Below are positions 37,130 through 48,923 of a DNA stretch of 64,000 nucleotides, in pieces. A program made the translations under genes and the position numbers. Position 1 is the first letter of the stretch. Each line of letters starts with the position of its first letter. The notes beneath the pieces are model-generated. The model was not told the DNA's origin and did not search any database. It was given only the letters and a program-made list of their open reading frames with translations. The stretch spans positions 14,837,019 to 14,901,018 of the forward strand of contig CM049306.1 in the NCBI GenBank assembly GCA_026874595.1, given 5' to 3'. The stretch comes from Sipunculus nudus. Its lineage: Eukaryota; Annelida; Sipuncula; Golfingiida; Sipunculidae.

Positions 37130-39242
37130 ACAAGGCCTACAGGCCTAATGCGAACCTGTGCAATCGGATATACACCAGGTATAATGCTTCCATGCTGGAC
37201 CATTACTTTTCAAGTACATTTGTGACATGAATATGAACATTGCAAGTACTAAACATTTTGATAACTTAACAATAACACAAACATCAATGCTGAAATTCTG
37301 GCATGGGTGCACACAACACAAAAATGATTGTAGCTGGCACCAACAATCTTGTATACAATGAAACTATCAAAGATATATACATATGCCCAATTTCAGACTA
37401 ATATGTCAAACTCCTCCTCAGAAATAAGCAGGGACATACACTGTGCAAAAATTATTGTAGGTGGCACCACCAGTCTTGTACACTATAAAGCTATCTTGTG
37501 TATAAATTTGCCCAATTTCAGGCTGATATCCCAAATTCTTCGTAGAAATAAGCAGGCACACACACTGAGCAAAAATCATTGTAGGTGGCAACACCTGTCC
37601 TGGAATGAGAAAGCCATCAATGACACATAGACAGGTCAAAATATTAGGCCAATACATCAAACTTCCCATGAGTTTGATACACTGGGCTGACCAGGCTTAG
37701 GTGAGAAAGGCAGTTGCCCCAAGTGAACTGTGACATATATTGCTGGCTAAAGCTACTGCACTGAGTGAACTCTTGACCTGCACCTGGCTAGACTGAATGA
37801 ACCTTTGACCTGTACCTGGCTGCACTGAGTGAGACCTTGACCTGTTGTATAATCTGACACAGTTGGCAGTCTGCCAAAGCTAAAAATAGATAAATGCTGA
37901 ACTTTGGTACCAAATCTGATGCAGTGGGCAGTCTGTAAAAGCTACTGCACTGAGTGAAATCTTGACCTATACCTGGCTGCACTTTTTCCAATCCTGGCAC
38001 TGTGCAAAAGCTATCTATAGAGCTGACATCATCTTTGCTGATGGCCAACATCCAGCCACTGGCAAATCTTGGCAATATGTCAATGGTAAACCAAGTGCTG
38101 GCACCTGTACACAAAAGTGGTCCCTACTTGAAATAACTTTGAAATACAATTTCCAAATACAAAATGCTTTTCAGCTGACTTTTTATAAAAAAAAAAGAAA
38201 TTAGGAAAATATAAAAAATTACTACAGATGCATACTGAATGCAAAATTATAATATAGATACATCCCACTGATGGCAAAATCTTGAATTAAGTTGAGTATG
38301 GATACCAATTATTTATAATCCATGTACAGCCATCTTTATATAGCCACAGAGAGCTTTATACCTGTGATTGTTAACATTGCCTGGCATGAGGAATATCTAA
38401 AATCATTTATTTCCATTTTTTAAAAGCTTTTAAAAAACATTCTAGTCAATAATAACCACAAATAACCTGAAATCTAAATGTCTAGAGGCATGATGTAATG
38501 GATGCTGATAAACTGGTGCTAGGCTAGATGTAACTGCTTCACACAGCTAACATATATGGTAAAATGTCTCAATTCAATCTTTATTATTCAGCCAAAATTC
38601 ATTCTTTGGAGCCATTAAGGACAATTATAATAAGAATTATTCAGGGGATAATTCATGTAAAATATTTAACAAATTGGCTTCAGTGGCGTCACTTGAAAAA
38701 CGTTTTGCAGGTTTATAACTCATATTGGAAAACACAGCAAAATGGCTAAGTTCAGCTTCCTGTAACTAAGCCAAAAATCACTGAACCAAAATAATTTGAA
38801 CAAACTTGAATTATCAACATCTAAGGATTATTAATGTGTAAGATTTAAGAGTTTGGCCAAGTGTTTTTTGAGAAGAAGATCTTTGTAGCCACTGAGCTAA
38901 CATGGGCTGTTATGGCATATGACTAAATTCAGCTTCCCATAACTTAATAGCCAAAAGTCACTGAACTGAGAATATTTAAACAAACTTCAGAACAGTTTTG
39001 GAGAAAAAGATTTTGAAAGGGTTTTTAGCTTTTTCCTGATAAAATCAAAGAAAATGCAGTTAGCCAAAATATAAGCAAAATCCAATAGAGTTTTTCAGAT
39101 GTCTAATTTTTTGCATAAAATTTGGTGATGCTAACTCCTGCAGTTTTCAAGATAGTATGGGTTAACATACAGATGACGGACAACGGACGACAGATGACGG
39201 ATGACGCCACACCATCACATAAGCTCATAGGTTCTCTAACAA
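37130..39242 (-). mobile_element. F2 HINE-like element, uninterrupted
   Basis: The left end is ACAAGGCCTACAGGCC, then TAATGCGAACCTGTG; the right end is worn, CTCATAGGTTCTCTAAC. The body has the same order as F2 in 26544-31869: GGTGGCACCACCAGTCTTG, a minisatellite (CTGCACTGAGTGA, GTCTGCCAAAGCTA) at about 37755-37990, and AGTTTTTCAGATG near the end. Confidence 0.72.
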
Positions 39243-39290
39243 ATATAGTGTAACCCCCTTTCACCATGCCATTTCTTTTTTTTAATTAAA

Positions 39291-41868
39291 ACAAGGGACC
39301 CATGGGCCTTGGCGCTGAGCTGAATGTGACAGATATGATTGTATCACCATTGTTGTATGTAGTTCTGTAATATTTCATTTTGACAGATGTAATTTTTTGT
39401 ATTAATTATGTAGTTGAGCGGGATTTGCAAGTATAAATATATACATTCAATAAATCAAAATAATTTTGGAAAAGTAGAAAACTGATATGTTTTGGGAAGC
39501 AGTTGTTGCTGAATTGAAGAGGAAGCAGAATGTTTCAAAAAGTAGCTATAGGGAAGAAATGGTAGATTAAGCTATGAGAAGTTGCCATATTTGATCTGAA
39601 TCTAAGAATGGGGGATTGTTGCTAATAATATCTTGTGATCTGACCGTGTGTTTTCTAATGTTGAAACTGAAGCATTTAAACAGATAGTATAAAGACAAGA
39701 TCTATGGTATTTCCATGGTCATTGGTTGGTTCTCTGACTAGTTGTTGACATTTAAAGAGTTGAAATAATTGTGTCAATTTGGTGTTATATATTATCGGTA
39801 TATTAGAAATGTCAATACTGAAATCACCCATGATCACTTTAGGCAGGTTAAGGTCAACTTTAGAGACAAAAACTTGGAGTTCAGAGAAGAAGTTACTGAT
39901 GGGACATGTGGGTGACCATAGATGAAAACAATCTGAGTGTGAATATAGAGAACAGATTACTCAAAATCTGGTGTTGTGTGGTGGTGAAGGGTTAAATGGG
40001 GACTCAGCTGTTCATGTATATAAATGGCTAAACCATGAGGTGGTCTTTTGTTTGATGTTTCTCTGACAGCTATTTGATCATTTCTGTAAAGTTTGTAATG
40101 AGGTCAGAGAGATAGAAAAACAAAGCAAATCACTTTAATTCCCATTCTACTGAGGCAGAAAAATACTGAACAAAGGGTTTGCATTAGATCATTTTTTTAT
40201 ACATCAATTTTTTGTTAAGGGAAATTTTGCACAAAATTTATAAATTTTACTATACATTTACAGTATATATCAATTATATTTGAAAATTCAAGTTGATTAA
40301 CAATTCTAAATTGCATCAACATTTAGAGTTAATCTGCTAAGGCAACATCAAATTATATACACAGATGTATTTATTTTTTCTTAAAATACATTTTTGAAAT
40401 TTGCAAAATAATAAATATCTGAAAGTAACACTTGATTCAGGAAAAGTTGTTTATATTGGATCAGAAACAGCAAAGCAATTAAAGAATGTAATAAATGCAA
40501 CATATATCTGGTTGGGCGGGGGGGGGGGGGGGGAGGGGGGGGAGGTCAGGGATTCCATGTGATTCTACATTTGTGACAGCAGTGTTGCATCACTAATAAG
40601 TTTACCCAGGCAAGGCTGCAGGGACCAGAAATGGCTGGTCTGGAGGTTCAAAATGTAAAAACATTAGAGCCTCAGAAAAACTTTGATAACTAGAATAATT
40701 TTTTTAAGCTTATACATTCAAATTTCAGAATTTAACAGATTACATCTATATATATACCGACTGTGAAAAGTTAATCAAATGTTCTTACAAGAAAGAAACA
40801 TGCCATGGTCAAACTTGGGCAAAATTTAAGGTACCAAATTTATATTTTTGCTAATATTTAAAAAAATTTAGCAGATTTTGATCTAATTTTTGGTATACAA
40901 TTAAATTTTGACTAATTAAAGCTGTATTACTGAAAAAAGTCCCCAGCTTTAACACTTTTTCTCTCAAGTGACCAAATATCTTTCTTGATTTTTTACAAAG
41001 TCAATTATGTTTGGGTCCATAATTTTTTTCATTTAAATAATACTGACTTAATTTCTGGCATGTATATAGGAACCATATAGAGGAATATTTATGGTAAATA
41101 TGAAGAAAAACAGATGAGTGGTTTTGATATTAGGCAGTCCTGAAGTGTGAAAATAGATTCTTAATACAACATTGAGGTTTTTCCTTAATATCTCGGAAGA
41201 ACAAAATCCTATTGACTCAATTTTCGGCATGGTAGGAGATTTTGGGGACATCTAACTGTATGCTGAATTTCATAGGTCCAATGATGTCGAAACGTGCCAG
41301 TTTTACAGACGGATAGATCGGACAGACAGACAACAAACAATGGACCAAGACTATAGCTCAGGGCCCAGTTTCACTAAGAATGCGTATGGCTTAAGTCAAA
41401 TTTTACTGAAACGCCTCCCAAGTCAGCTTCCTGGGAACTTTTTAAATGAATAGTTTAAAAAACAGTCTGGACATCTTGGTATTGCTGTACTTGACTGTAC
41501 AAAACGAACAACAACCCCCATGATCTATTCTTTGGTTTACAGACACCTTTCAGGGAAACGGCACATGGCGTGACATCATTGTTGCCTGTGACGTACCGTA
41601 CCACGCTCGACAGATGGCCGTATGGTCACATGCAACGAGTGCAAGTGGTATAATGTGGTATGCACCCATAAAACACAGAGTTAATTTAAGCCTCCTCGGT
41701 GCAGGCTTAGCATTTCAGCATGCCAGGTGACTTAAGTCACTAACGTTATTTTTAATGAAACTGACTTAAAGCTCGACAAAAGTGACTTAAGTCAAAAATG
41801 CAGAATAACAGGCTTAAGTCGGTTTAATGAAACTGGGCCAAGATCACTTATGATCAGCTGAGCTTAAA
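39291..41868 (-). mobile_element. F1 HINE-like element carrying a MITE near its right end
   Basis: The left end is ACAAGGGACCCATGGGCC; the right end is TGATCAGCTGAGCTTAAAAA. A 16-G run lies at 40518-40533. The terminal inverted-repeat MITE at 41362-41839 interrupts the end phrase CTATAGCTCAG...CTTATGATCAGC. F3 begins immediately after the final A-run. Confidence 0.7.
41362..41839. mobile_element. MITE with GGCCCAGTTTCA terminal inverted repeats
   Basis: The termini are GGCCCAGTTTCACTAAG (left) and TTTAATGAAACTGGGCC (right). Subterminal GACTTAAGTC and GGCTTAAGTC motifs recur on both sides (for example at about 41390, 41730, 41760, 41810). No transposase frame. The target duplication could not be defined with confidence; the host phrase on each side is CAG and AAGATCA. 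Similar GGGCC(C)AGTTTCA-type MITEs are common in invertebrates. Confidence 0.65.
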
Positions 41869-42222
41869 AACTAGATGTGTCGGAATGACACGAATGCCCC
41901 CACCTGGGGCAAATTAGGAACATTTGTTAAATTTTGTAAAATTTTTTAAGTTCAGGAGGTGTTGTATGGTCAAAAGTAGGTCAACAAGGGCAAAATGCAA
42001 ACTCGATCTGTAAAGGGTCATTATCAAGCAACACACCAAAAATCAGGCCAGTATCTGCAGGCATTGTGAAAAAAAGTCTTTCATGAAATTTTCTTTGTTC
42101 AGGATCTGTCATATGGTGAAAAATAGGTTAACTGGGACGAAACGCAAACTCGATCTGTAAGTGGTCATTATGCGCCCACAGACCAAACATTAGGCCAGTA
42201 TATGTATGCATTGCATTGCGAA

Positions 42223-42914
42223 ACTAGAATATTAGCAAAAGTTGATAATCATTTATAAATTTAAATTGGAGGGTTTTATACCATGTTTCATAACAATCCA
42301 CCAAACGCTTCCTGAGAAATAAGCTCCTAAGTTTTTTCTATACTAAGCTCTGTGACCTTGAAAAGTAGGTCTAGATCACCCATCTTTGAACTTGACCAAG
42401 ATTTTGTAAATATAATGCAATAGCACTGAAGAAATGAAGTTCCTGTGTTGAATACCTTTGGAGATATCCTGCACAAAAGGCCAAAATTGAAAACATCAGA
42501 TAAAATTTCATTAAAAAATCAGAAATTGCAGGTGGCGCCACCAAAATTGTGCAGCACATACAGACCATCAGTCCCAATGATCATAGTAAGTTTTGTGAAA
42601 ATCCACACAATGGTTCCTGAGATATAAACTTCTGAGTGTTTTTCTATAATAAGCTCTAAAATGTAGAAAAATGGGTCAAGGTCACCCATCTTCGAACTTG
42701 ACCGAGATTTTATCGATATACATCTTCACTGATGAAATAAAATTCCAACGGTGAATCCTTTTAGAGATATCCTGCTCACAAGGTAAAAGTAAACAGACGC
42801 GGAACGGACGGACAGACAGACACCGGACAGACAGATGGACGGATGGACAGAGGGACAGACGGACAGCTTGGGTGACAACAATAGCCCATCAGCCTATCAG
42901 CTAAGGGATAAAAA
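42223..42914 (-). mobile_element. F4 HINE-like element nested in F3
   Basis: It runs from ACTAGAATATTAGCAAAAG to CAGCTAAGGGATAAAAA. It has GGTGGCGCCACC at about 42532 and a GGACGGACAGACAGACACC-type tract near 42803-42866. Its junctions in F3 (GCATTGCATTGCGAA and CGGCTGTACATG) are the same as for the copy at 30277-30950. Confidence 0.7.
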
Positions 42915-43239
42915 CGGCTGTACATGTGTATTTGTCATGAAAATTTCTATTTTTCATGAATTTTTCTAAGTTTAGGAGCCGTAAAACGGTCAAAAGTAGG
43001 TCAACCAGGACCAAACGTAAACTCGATCTGTAACTGGTCATTATCTGCCAACACACCAAAAATCATCCCAATATCTGCAGGCATTGCGAAAAAAAGTCCG
43101 TACATGTGTATTTGTCATGAAAATTTCTATTTTTCATGAAATTTTCCAAGTTTAGGAGCCGTAAAACGGTCAAAAGTATGTCAACCAGGACGAAACATGA
43201 ACTTTGATCTGTAACTGGTCATTATCTGCCCATACAACA

Positions 43240-45904
43240 ACAAGGGACCTATGGGTCACGGCGCTCAGCTGTTATATATGATAAAAAATATGATTTAGAT
43301 ATGATTCACGTGCTGGTTTTGTGTGGTAATAAATATAAGCTGTATTATAAGTTGTTGTGGTTTAGCTTATGTATAATTTTGATAGTATCTTTGGAGACAG
43401 GGAAGAGGATTGATTTCATTTATTTTATTAACAAATGGAGTACTATTGTCACACAGATTTTGACTTGGCCATATAACTTATAAGCAGAACATATAATATA
43501 AGAGTTTAACTATTAATTAAATAATTTTACAAATATTGTCCCAAATATAATTTTTATTAAAAATAATAAGAGAATCTTATGATTTTTTAAAATGAAATAT
43601 AACTGAAATGATTATTAAAATAATATTAAAGAATATATTCATGAATGCATTCATGAATACATTTTGAAAGTATTTACACTGGTATTCATATACTTTCATT
43701 TTTACCTGAATTCCCGTTCTTTATGCAAGAAATTTTATAATGGAGTACATATTCATATTCGTATTTAAATACAATTGCAAATTAATCGCACCATGTCAGG
43801 TATTTATTCAGTTTTCACCAAACAATGATGTTGAGAATCCAGAATATACAAAATTAACACATTTAAATAATGATCATAAGTACCTGGTTTTATGGCTTTT
43901 ATTTATATTTAAAAAAATAATGTAATATATTCATTTTGGACTAATTTCACATCAATGTACACACTAGACACAGTAGGAATCTAGATTAATATTATCAACT
44001 GCATCTTTGTCTATCATTAATTTCCTTCATATGATCCCCAATCATTAGTAATGAATAATATGATTTACTTTTTTATCATTAAAATTGAACTGAAAAATAC
44101 CATAGGTGACTGCATGGTGTTATTTGGAATACATGACATTCTATCCATCGATACAAGATTCTTATATCATCAGTAACTGCAAGTTAATTTCCTGTTATTA
44201 TAAACTAACAAATTCCTTTTCTATTTTTCTTTAATTTGTTATTAAAAACCAACACAAATTTATTAATTTATTGTTTATTGTTATGTTGTTGGTTAAAACT
44301 ACTAGATGAGTTGGGTTGGACACCTGGATCAACTGTGGCTGGCCATTATATAATAAGCTGCCTGGAGCCCCAGTTTATGCCTCCTGTCAAGCATGCATAA
44401 TTTGCTGAAAGTTCAACAAGGTCAACATACAGGTGACTCAAGAGGGGCTGGAGAGGGCCAAAGTCTGACATGGTCTCATAGAAACATTAACAAAAGCTAC
44501 AATTTTTGGCCAATTTCTTTCAGCTTTCTAAACTAAAAAGCTGAAATCCTTATGTGTGCATGACATGAAAATTATATCAACAGTGCTCTCATGAAACAAA
44601 CGTACCATGGTCAAAGTTGAGCAAAATATAAGGTACTAATTTTATATTTATACTAATAACTTATAAAATCTGAAAAATTCAGAACTAATTTTGGGTATTC
44701 AACTGAATCTTGATTAAATAATGTTACATCCCTGACAAAAAAATCTCTAGCTTCAGCAATCTCCTTGTTAAGGGAGTAAATTATTTCTTGATTTTTTACA
44801 AAGTGCATTATGTTTGCGCCCATAACTTAAAACAGTTACGCAATACTGACATCATATCTGGCATGTGCATAGAGAATGTATAGAAAAATATGTATATTAT
44901 ATATGATTAAAGTCAGATCAGTTGTTTTGATATTAGGCAGTCTTGAAGTGTAACAATGGGTTTTTAATGGAAAAATGAAGTTTTTCATTAATATCTCGAA
45001 GGTATTAAGTCCTAGTGACCAAATTCTTGGCATGGTAGGGGATTTTGGAGACATCTAATTGTATGCCAAATTTTAGGAACTGAGAGCTGAAGCTGGGGAG
45101 CTGAGCTCTTGCAAACTGCATAACACTAACTTGATGTAAACAATATGTTACATTTTGTTTGAAAACTTGAATTAAATCTACAGTTTTTGATCAACTGGTT
45201 TCAAATTTTTGGTGTTAACAGACAAAATGCTAACAAAAACATGCTGTGAAAATTAAATCCACAATACTTACAGGAAAAAAACGTGCCATGGTCAAAGTTG
45301 GGCTTAATTTAAGGTACCAATTTTTTATTTTTGTTAATATTTTAAAAAAATTTAAAAGATTTTGATCTTATTTTGGGTAAACAATTTAATTTTGATTAAT
45401 TAAAGTTATATTACTGGAAAAAAAGTCCATAGCTTTAACATGTTTTGTGTTAAGTGATCAAATATCTTTCCTGATTTTTTACAAAATGCATTATGTTTGG
45501 GCTCATAACTTTTTTAAATTATATAATACAGACATAATTTCTGGCATGTACATAGGAACTATATAGAGGAATATTTATGGTAAATATGAGGAAAAACAGT
45601 TGAGTCGTTTTGATATTAGGCAGTCCTGAAGTGTGAAAATAGGTTTTTAATAAAAAATTGAGGTTTTTCCTTAATTTCTCAAAGGAACGAAGTCGCAAAG
45701 ACCCAGTTTTCGGCTTGGTAGGAGATCTTCGGGACATCTAACATTATGCCGAATTTCGGATTCCTAGGTCTTACGGTTTCAAAACGTGCCACATCTACGG
45801 ACGGACGGACGGCACGACGGACGGACGGACGGACAGAAGGACGGACGACGGACAATGGACCACGACTATAGCTCAGATGACTTATAGTCAGCTGAGCTAA
45901 AAAA
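43240..45904 (-). mobile_element. F1 HINE-like element nested in F3
   Basis: It runs from ACAAGGGACCTATGGGTCAC, with GGCGCTCAGCTG following, to TATAGTCAGCTGAGCTAAAA. The (GGAC)n tract is at about 45798-45855. It is a full-length homologue of 33118-35755. The insertion lies between ACAAC and AAAATC of an F3 unit, which can be read as the empty site at about 46252-46265. Confidence 0.76.
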
Positions 45905-46585
45905 TCAGGCCAATATCTGCAGGCATTGCGACAAAAAGTCCGTACATGTGTATTTGTCATGAAAATTTCTATTTTTCATGAATTTTTCTAAGTTTAGGAG
46001 CAGTAAAACTGTCAAAAGTAGGTCAACCGGGACAAAACGCGAACTCAATCTGTAACTGGTCATTATCTGCCCACACACCAAAAATCATCCCAATATCTGC
46101 AGGCATTGCGAAAAAAAGTCCGTACATGTGTATTTGTCATGAAAATTTCTATTTTTAATGAAATTTTCCAAGTTTAGGAGCCGTAAAACGGTCAAAAGTA
46201 TGTCAACCAGGACGAAACGCGAACTTTGATCTGTAACTGGTCATTATCTGCCCATACAACAAAAAATCAGGCCAATATCTGCAGGAATTGCGAAAAAAAG
46301 TCCGTACATGTGTATTTGTCATGAAAATTTCTATTTTTCATGAAATTTTCCAAGTTTAGGAGCCGTAAAACGGTCAAAAGTAGGTCAACCGAGAGGAAAA
46401 GCGAACTCGATCTGTAAGTGGTCATTATGTGCCCACACACCAAAAATCAGGCCAATATCTGAAGGCATTGCGAAAAAAAGTCCGTACAACTGTTTGATTT
46501 CAGAATGACGGAATGACAGAATGACAGAAAGACGGACATGGGTAAAACTATATGCCCCGGCCACTTTGTGGCGGGGGCATAAAAA

Positions 46586-48460
46586 TCCTTTATAACTTCA
46601 TGTTTAAAATCAATGCTAAATACTTAAATTTAAGGCATGACTGCAACAGGAAGAACTTGATATTGCAAGAAACAACACTCTGTTTCAATAACTACTACAG
46701 CTGTAAGCTGGTTCTCAATCACTATGTAAATGAAGTTTTTGTTTGTATAATGTAATCTGCTTACACTTCAGTTTTCTGACTGACCATTATGGAAGCAAAC
46801 ATTGTTATTTAAATATATACATGGTTATGTTAGGCAATTTTACTGACAAGTAAAAAGGCAAAACTTGTAAAAATATCATGATACACTTTTTTGTATAGAA
46901 CTTCCTAGGCTGAAATGTCATGGTCAGACAGGTTCCATGCCTATAGCCTTTGTCTACCATTATGAATTCAGGACATGTCTAGCTTTAACCCTGTCACCTC
47001 AACCATCAATGACACTTGGAGGAAGGTTTGATCCAGATCTCACCTTCATGTCCCCTTTACCAACTAGACCAGCGTAATCAAGAGTAATGATTCAATTGTC
47101 ACTGAAGTGCAAGGAGCCCAAGAGACTTGATTTTTCAACTTGTGCAGGAAATCAGTGCAAAAAGGTGCAAAGCATCATCAAAAATGGAAGCTGGAGATTC
47201 CTGAAGAGACAAGAAATCATCAAACCCAGCAACTTGTTGTTTGAAGCAACAAAAAATCTGTTCTTAGGTACACTGATAAATCACTGAGAAAACCTTCATG
47301 TCAGGATAAAGAAAGCTGGTCTATTATCTCAATCTTGTGGCTTAAATATTATATATTTATCCCTCTTTTCTTGAAGATATTCATTTATTTGCATGTGTTT
47401 GCCCATAGGTAATTACCAGGATTAGTGGTTGGACCTTCAGCTAAAAGAAGTATAGGCCTATCCAGCCTATTCTACCACATTCCAGATAATGAGTAAACAT
47501 TGAATATTAGATTACAAGTGTAAGTCACAATGCCTTAACTTCTGTATTTTTTATGGCACATCTGATGTAGAGTACATGATTTACTTTCAAGTGCTGAGAT
47601 AATGTTTCTAATTAACCAAATAGGATGTCTCCATTTGGTTTACTGAATGCTGTTGAAGATCATTTGCCCTTGTCTCATCTTGACAGTAGGAATATTTCAA
47701 GCCAACTTAATTACAGTGGTCCAATGAAAGAAACAAGAATAGGGGAGATCTTCATCACAGTTAATGAACACTACATTAAAACAAGATTTTGGCCACTTGA
47801 AACACTCCTGTGTAAGAAATTCCTGAGCATTAAAGAATAAGTGCGTTCAGTTTCTATTGCAATAATGATTCAATAAATCTAATGAAGCAGAAAAAAATAA
47901 AGTTTATAAGATTTATTATAAATCAATGAGCTAATTTACATTAATACATTAGGCTGCCTTTTCTTTTTCTATAATTTGTCTCTGTTAATACACTGAAAAG
48001 GATCCTGTTTAAATCTCATTTGCAACATTTCTATAGCCCAATCAAAGCTTTAATATCAAACTCCAATTTAATAACTGCTTGAAGATAATTTCATGCAGGT
48101 GGATGTGGCAATCTACTCAGCATTCCCTACATGATTTCTTTATAATTAGAAAAAAAAAGATCAACACATTTACATGTCTACAATGACTTTTTCTATAGCC
48201 CCATTAGTTCCTGTGCCAAATATAAGCAAATAAGAAAACACATACAACTCTAATCTAACTACAGGCTGCAACAAATGAGTTTGTAGATGATCTTATATAT
48301 CAAGTCCTTTCACTGCAGGTATCAGACAATCATAATCCTTGGTGAATATATCTGCCATCTCTTGGTTTAAAACTTGGTTTTTGTTGATGGCACCACCAGT
48401 CTTGTGTAGCTAGGATCCATGGCTATCCATGGACAATAGGTATGTCAAAATTCAATGAAA
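46586..48460. other. Unique intronic DNA
   Basis: No repeat ends and no exon with two good borders. Plus-strand ORFs at 47087-47287 and 47625-47840 have no recognisable features. A lone GATGGCACCACCAGTCTTG phrase at about 48388 is a HINE-core relic. Confidence 0.35.
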
Positions 48461-48740
48461 TCTATGATGCCACCATTGTAGGAATCTAGTGATCTTGTAT
48501 TGTCTCTTTAATTGGATAATAATATATTAATAAGGAAATAATATGTTAACAACCATTACTGAAAATTATATTCACAAAATGACAGATATATAAGTCTTGA
48601 AAAAACAAATTATTTCTATGATGCAACCATTGTAGGAATCTAGTGTTCTTGTATTATCTCTTTAATTGGATAATAATATATTAATAGGGAAATAATATGT
48701 TCACAACCATTGCTGAAAATTATATTCACACAATGACAGA
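48461..48740. repeat. Tandem duplication, two units of about 154 bp
   Basis: TCTATGATGCCACCATTGTAG at 48461 and TCTATGATGCAACCATTGTAG at 48615 start two similar copies. Each continues with GGAATCTAGTG, TTAATTGGATAATAATATA and GAAAATTATATTCACA. The second copy lacks the last few bases. A simple local duplication in an intron. Confidence 0.7.
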
Positions 48741-48923
48741 AACAAAGAAACAAATTATTTCATCATTTATAATAAAAATACCATGAAAAAAATAAAAACA
48801 CTCGATTGCTCAACAGTTGAAGTCACGGTGCACTGACTGTTGATTCTCAAGAATACAAACAAACCAAAGTGTGAAAAATGACCATGTGGTCATTCCTAAA
48901 AATCTGATCTTTTGTTTGAAATA

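Larger units (their letters stand above)
41870..46585 (-). mobile_element. F3 HINE-like element hosting F4 and F1
   Basis: The left end is ACTAGATGTGTCGGAATGAC (hairpin GTGTC-GGAAT-GACAC), then ATGCCCCCACC. The right end is TGTGGCGGGGGCATAAAAA. F3 bases are 41870-42222, 42915-43239 and 45905-46585. The units of about 181 bp continue across the F1 insertion: CCCATACAAC on the left joins AAAATCAGGCCAATATCTG on the right, as in the intact unit at about 46250. Confidence 0.73.

Noticed and set aside
45679-45960. ORF with RPSVRPSVRRAVRPS run
   Set aside because: It is translation of the (GGAC)n tract at the F1 end.
46552-46755. ORF beginning at the F3 right end
   Set aside because: It starts within the element terminus and runs into unique DNA; no motif and no conservation between copies.
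47087-47840. Two plus-strand ORFs considered as exons
   Set aside because: No consistent acceptor/donor borders and no domain-like pattern; they are on the strand opposite to the supported gene.
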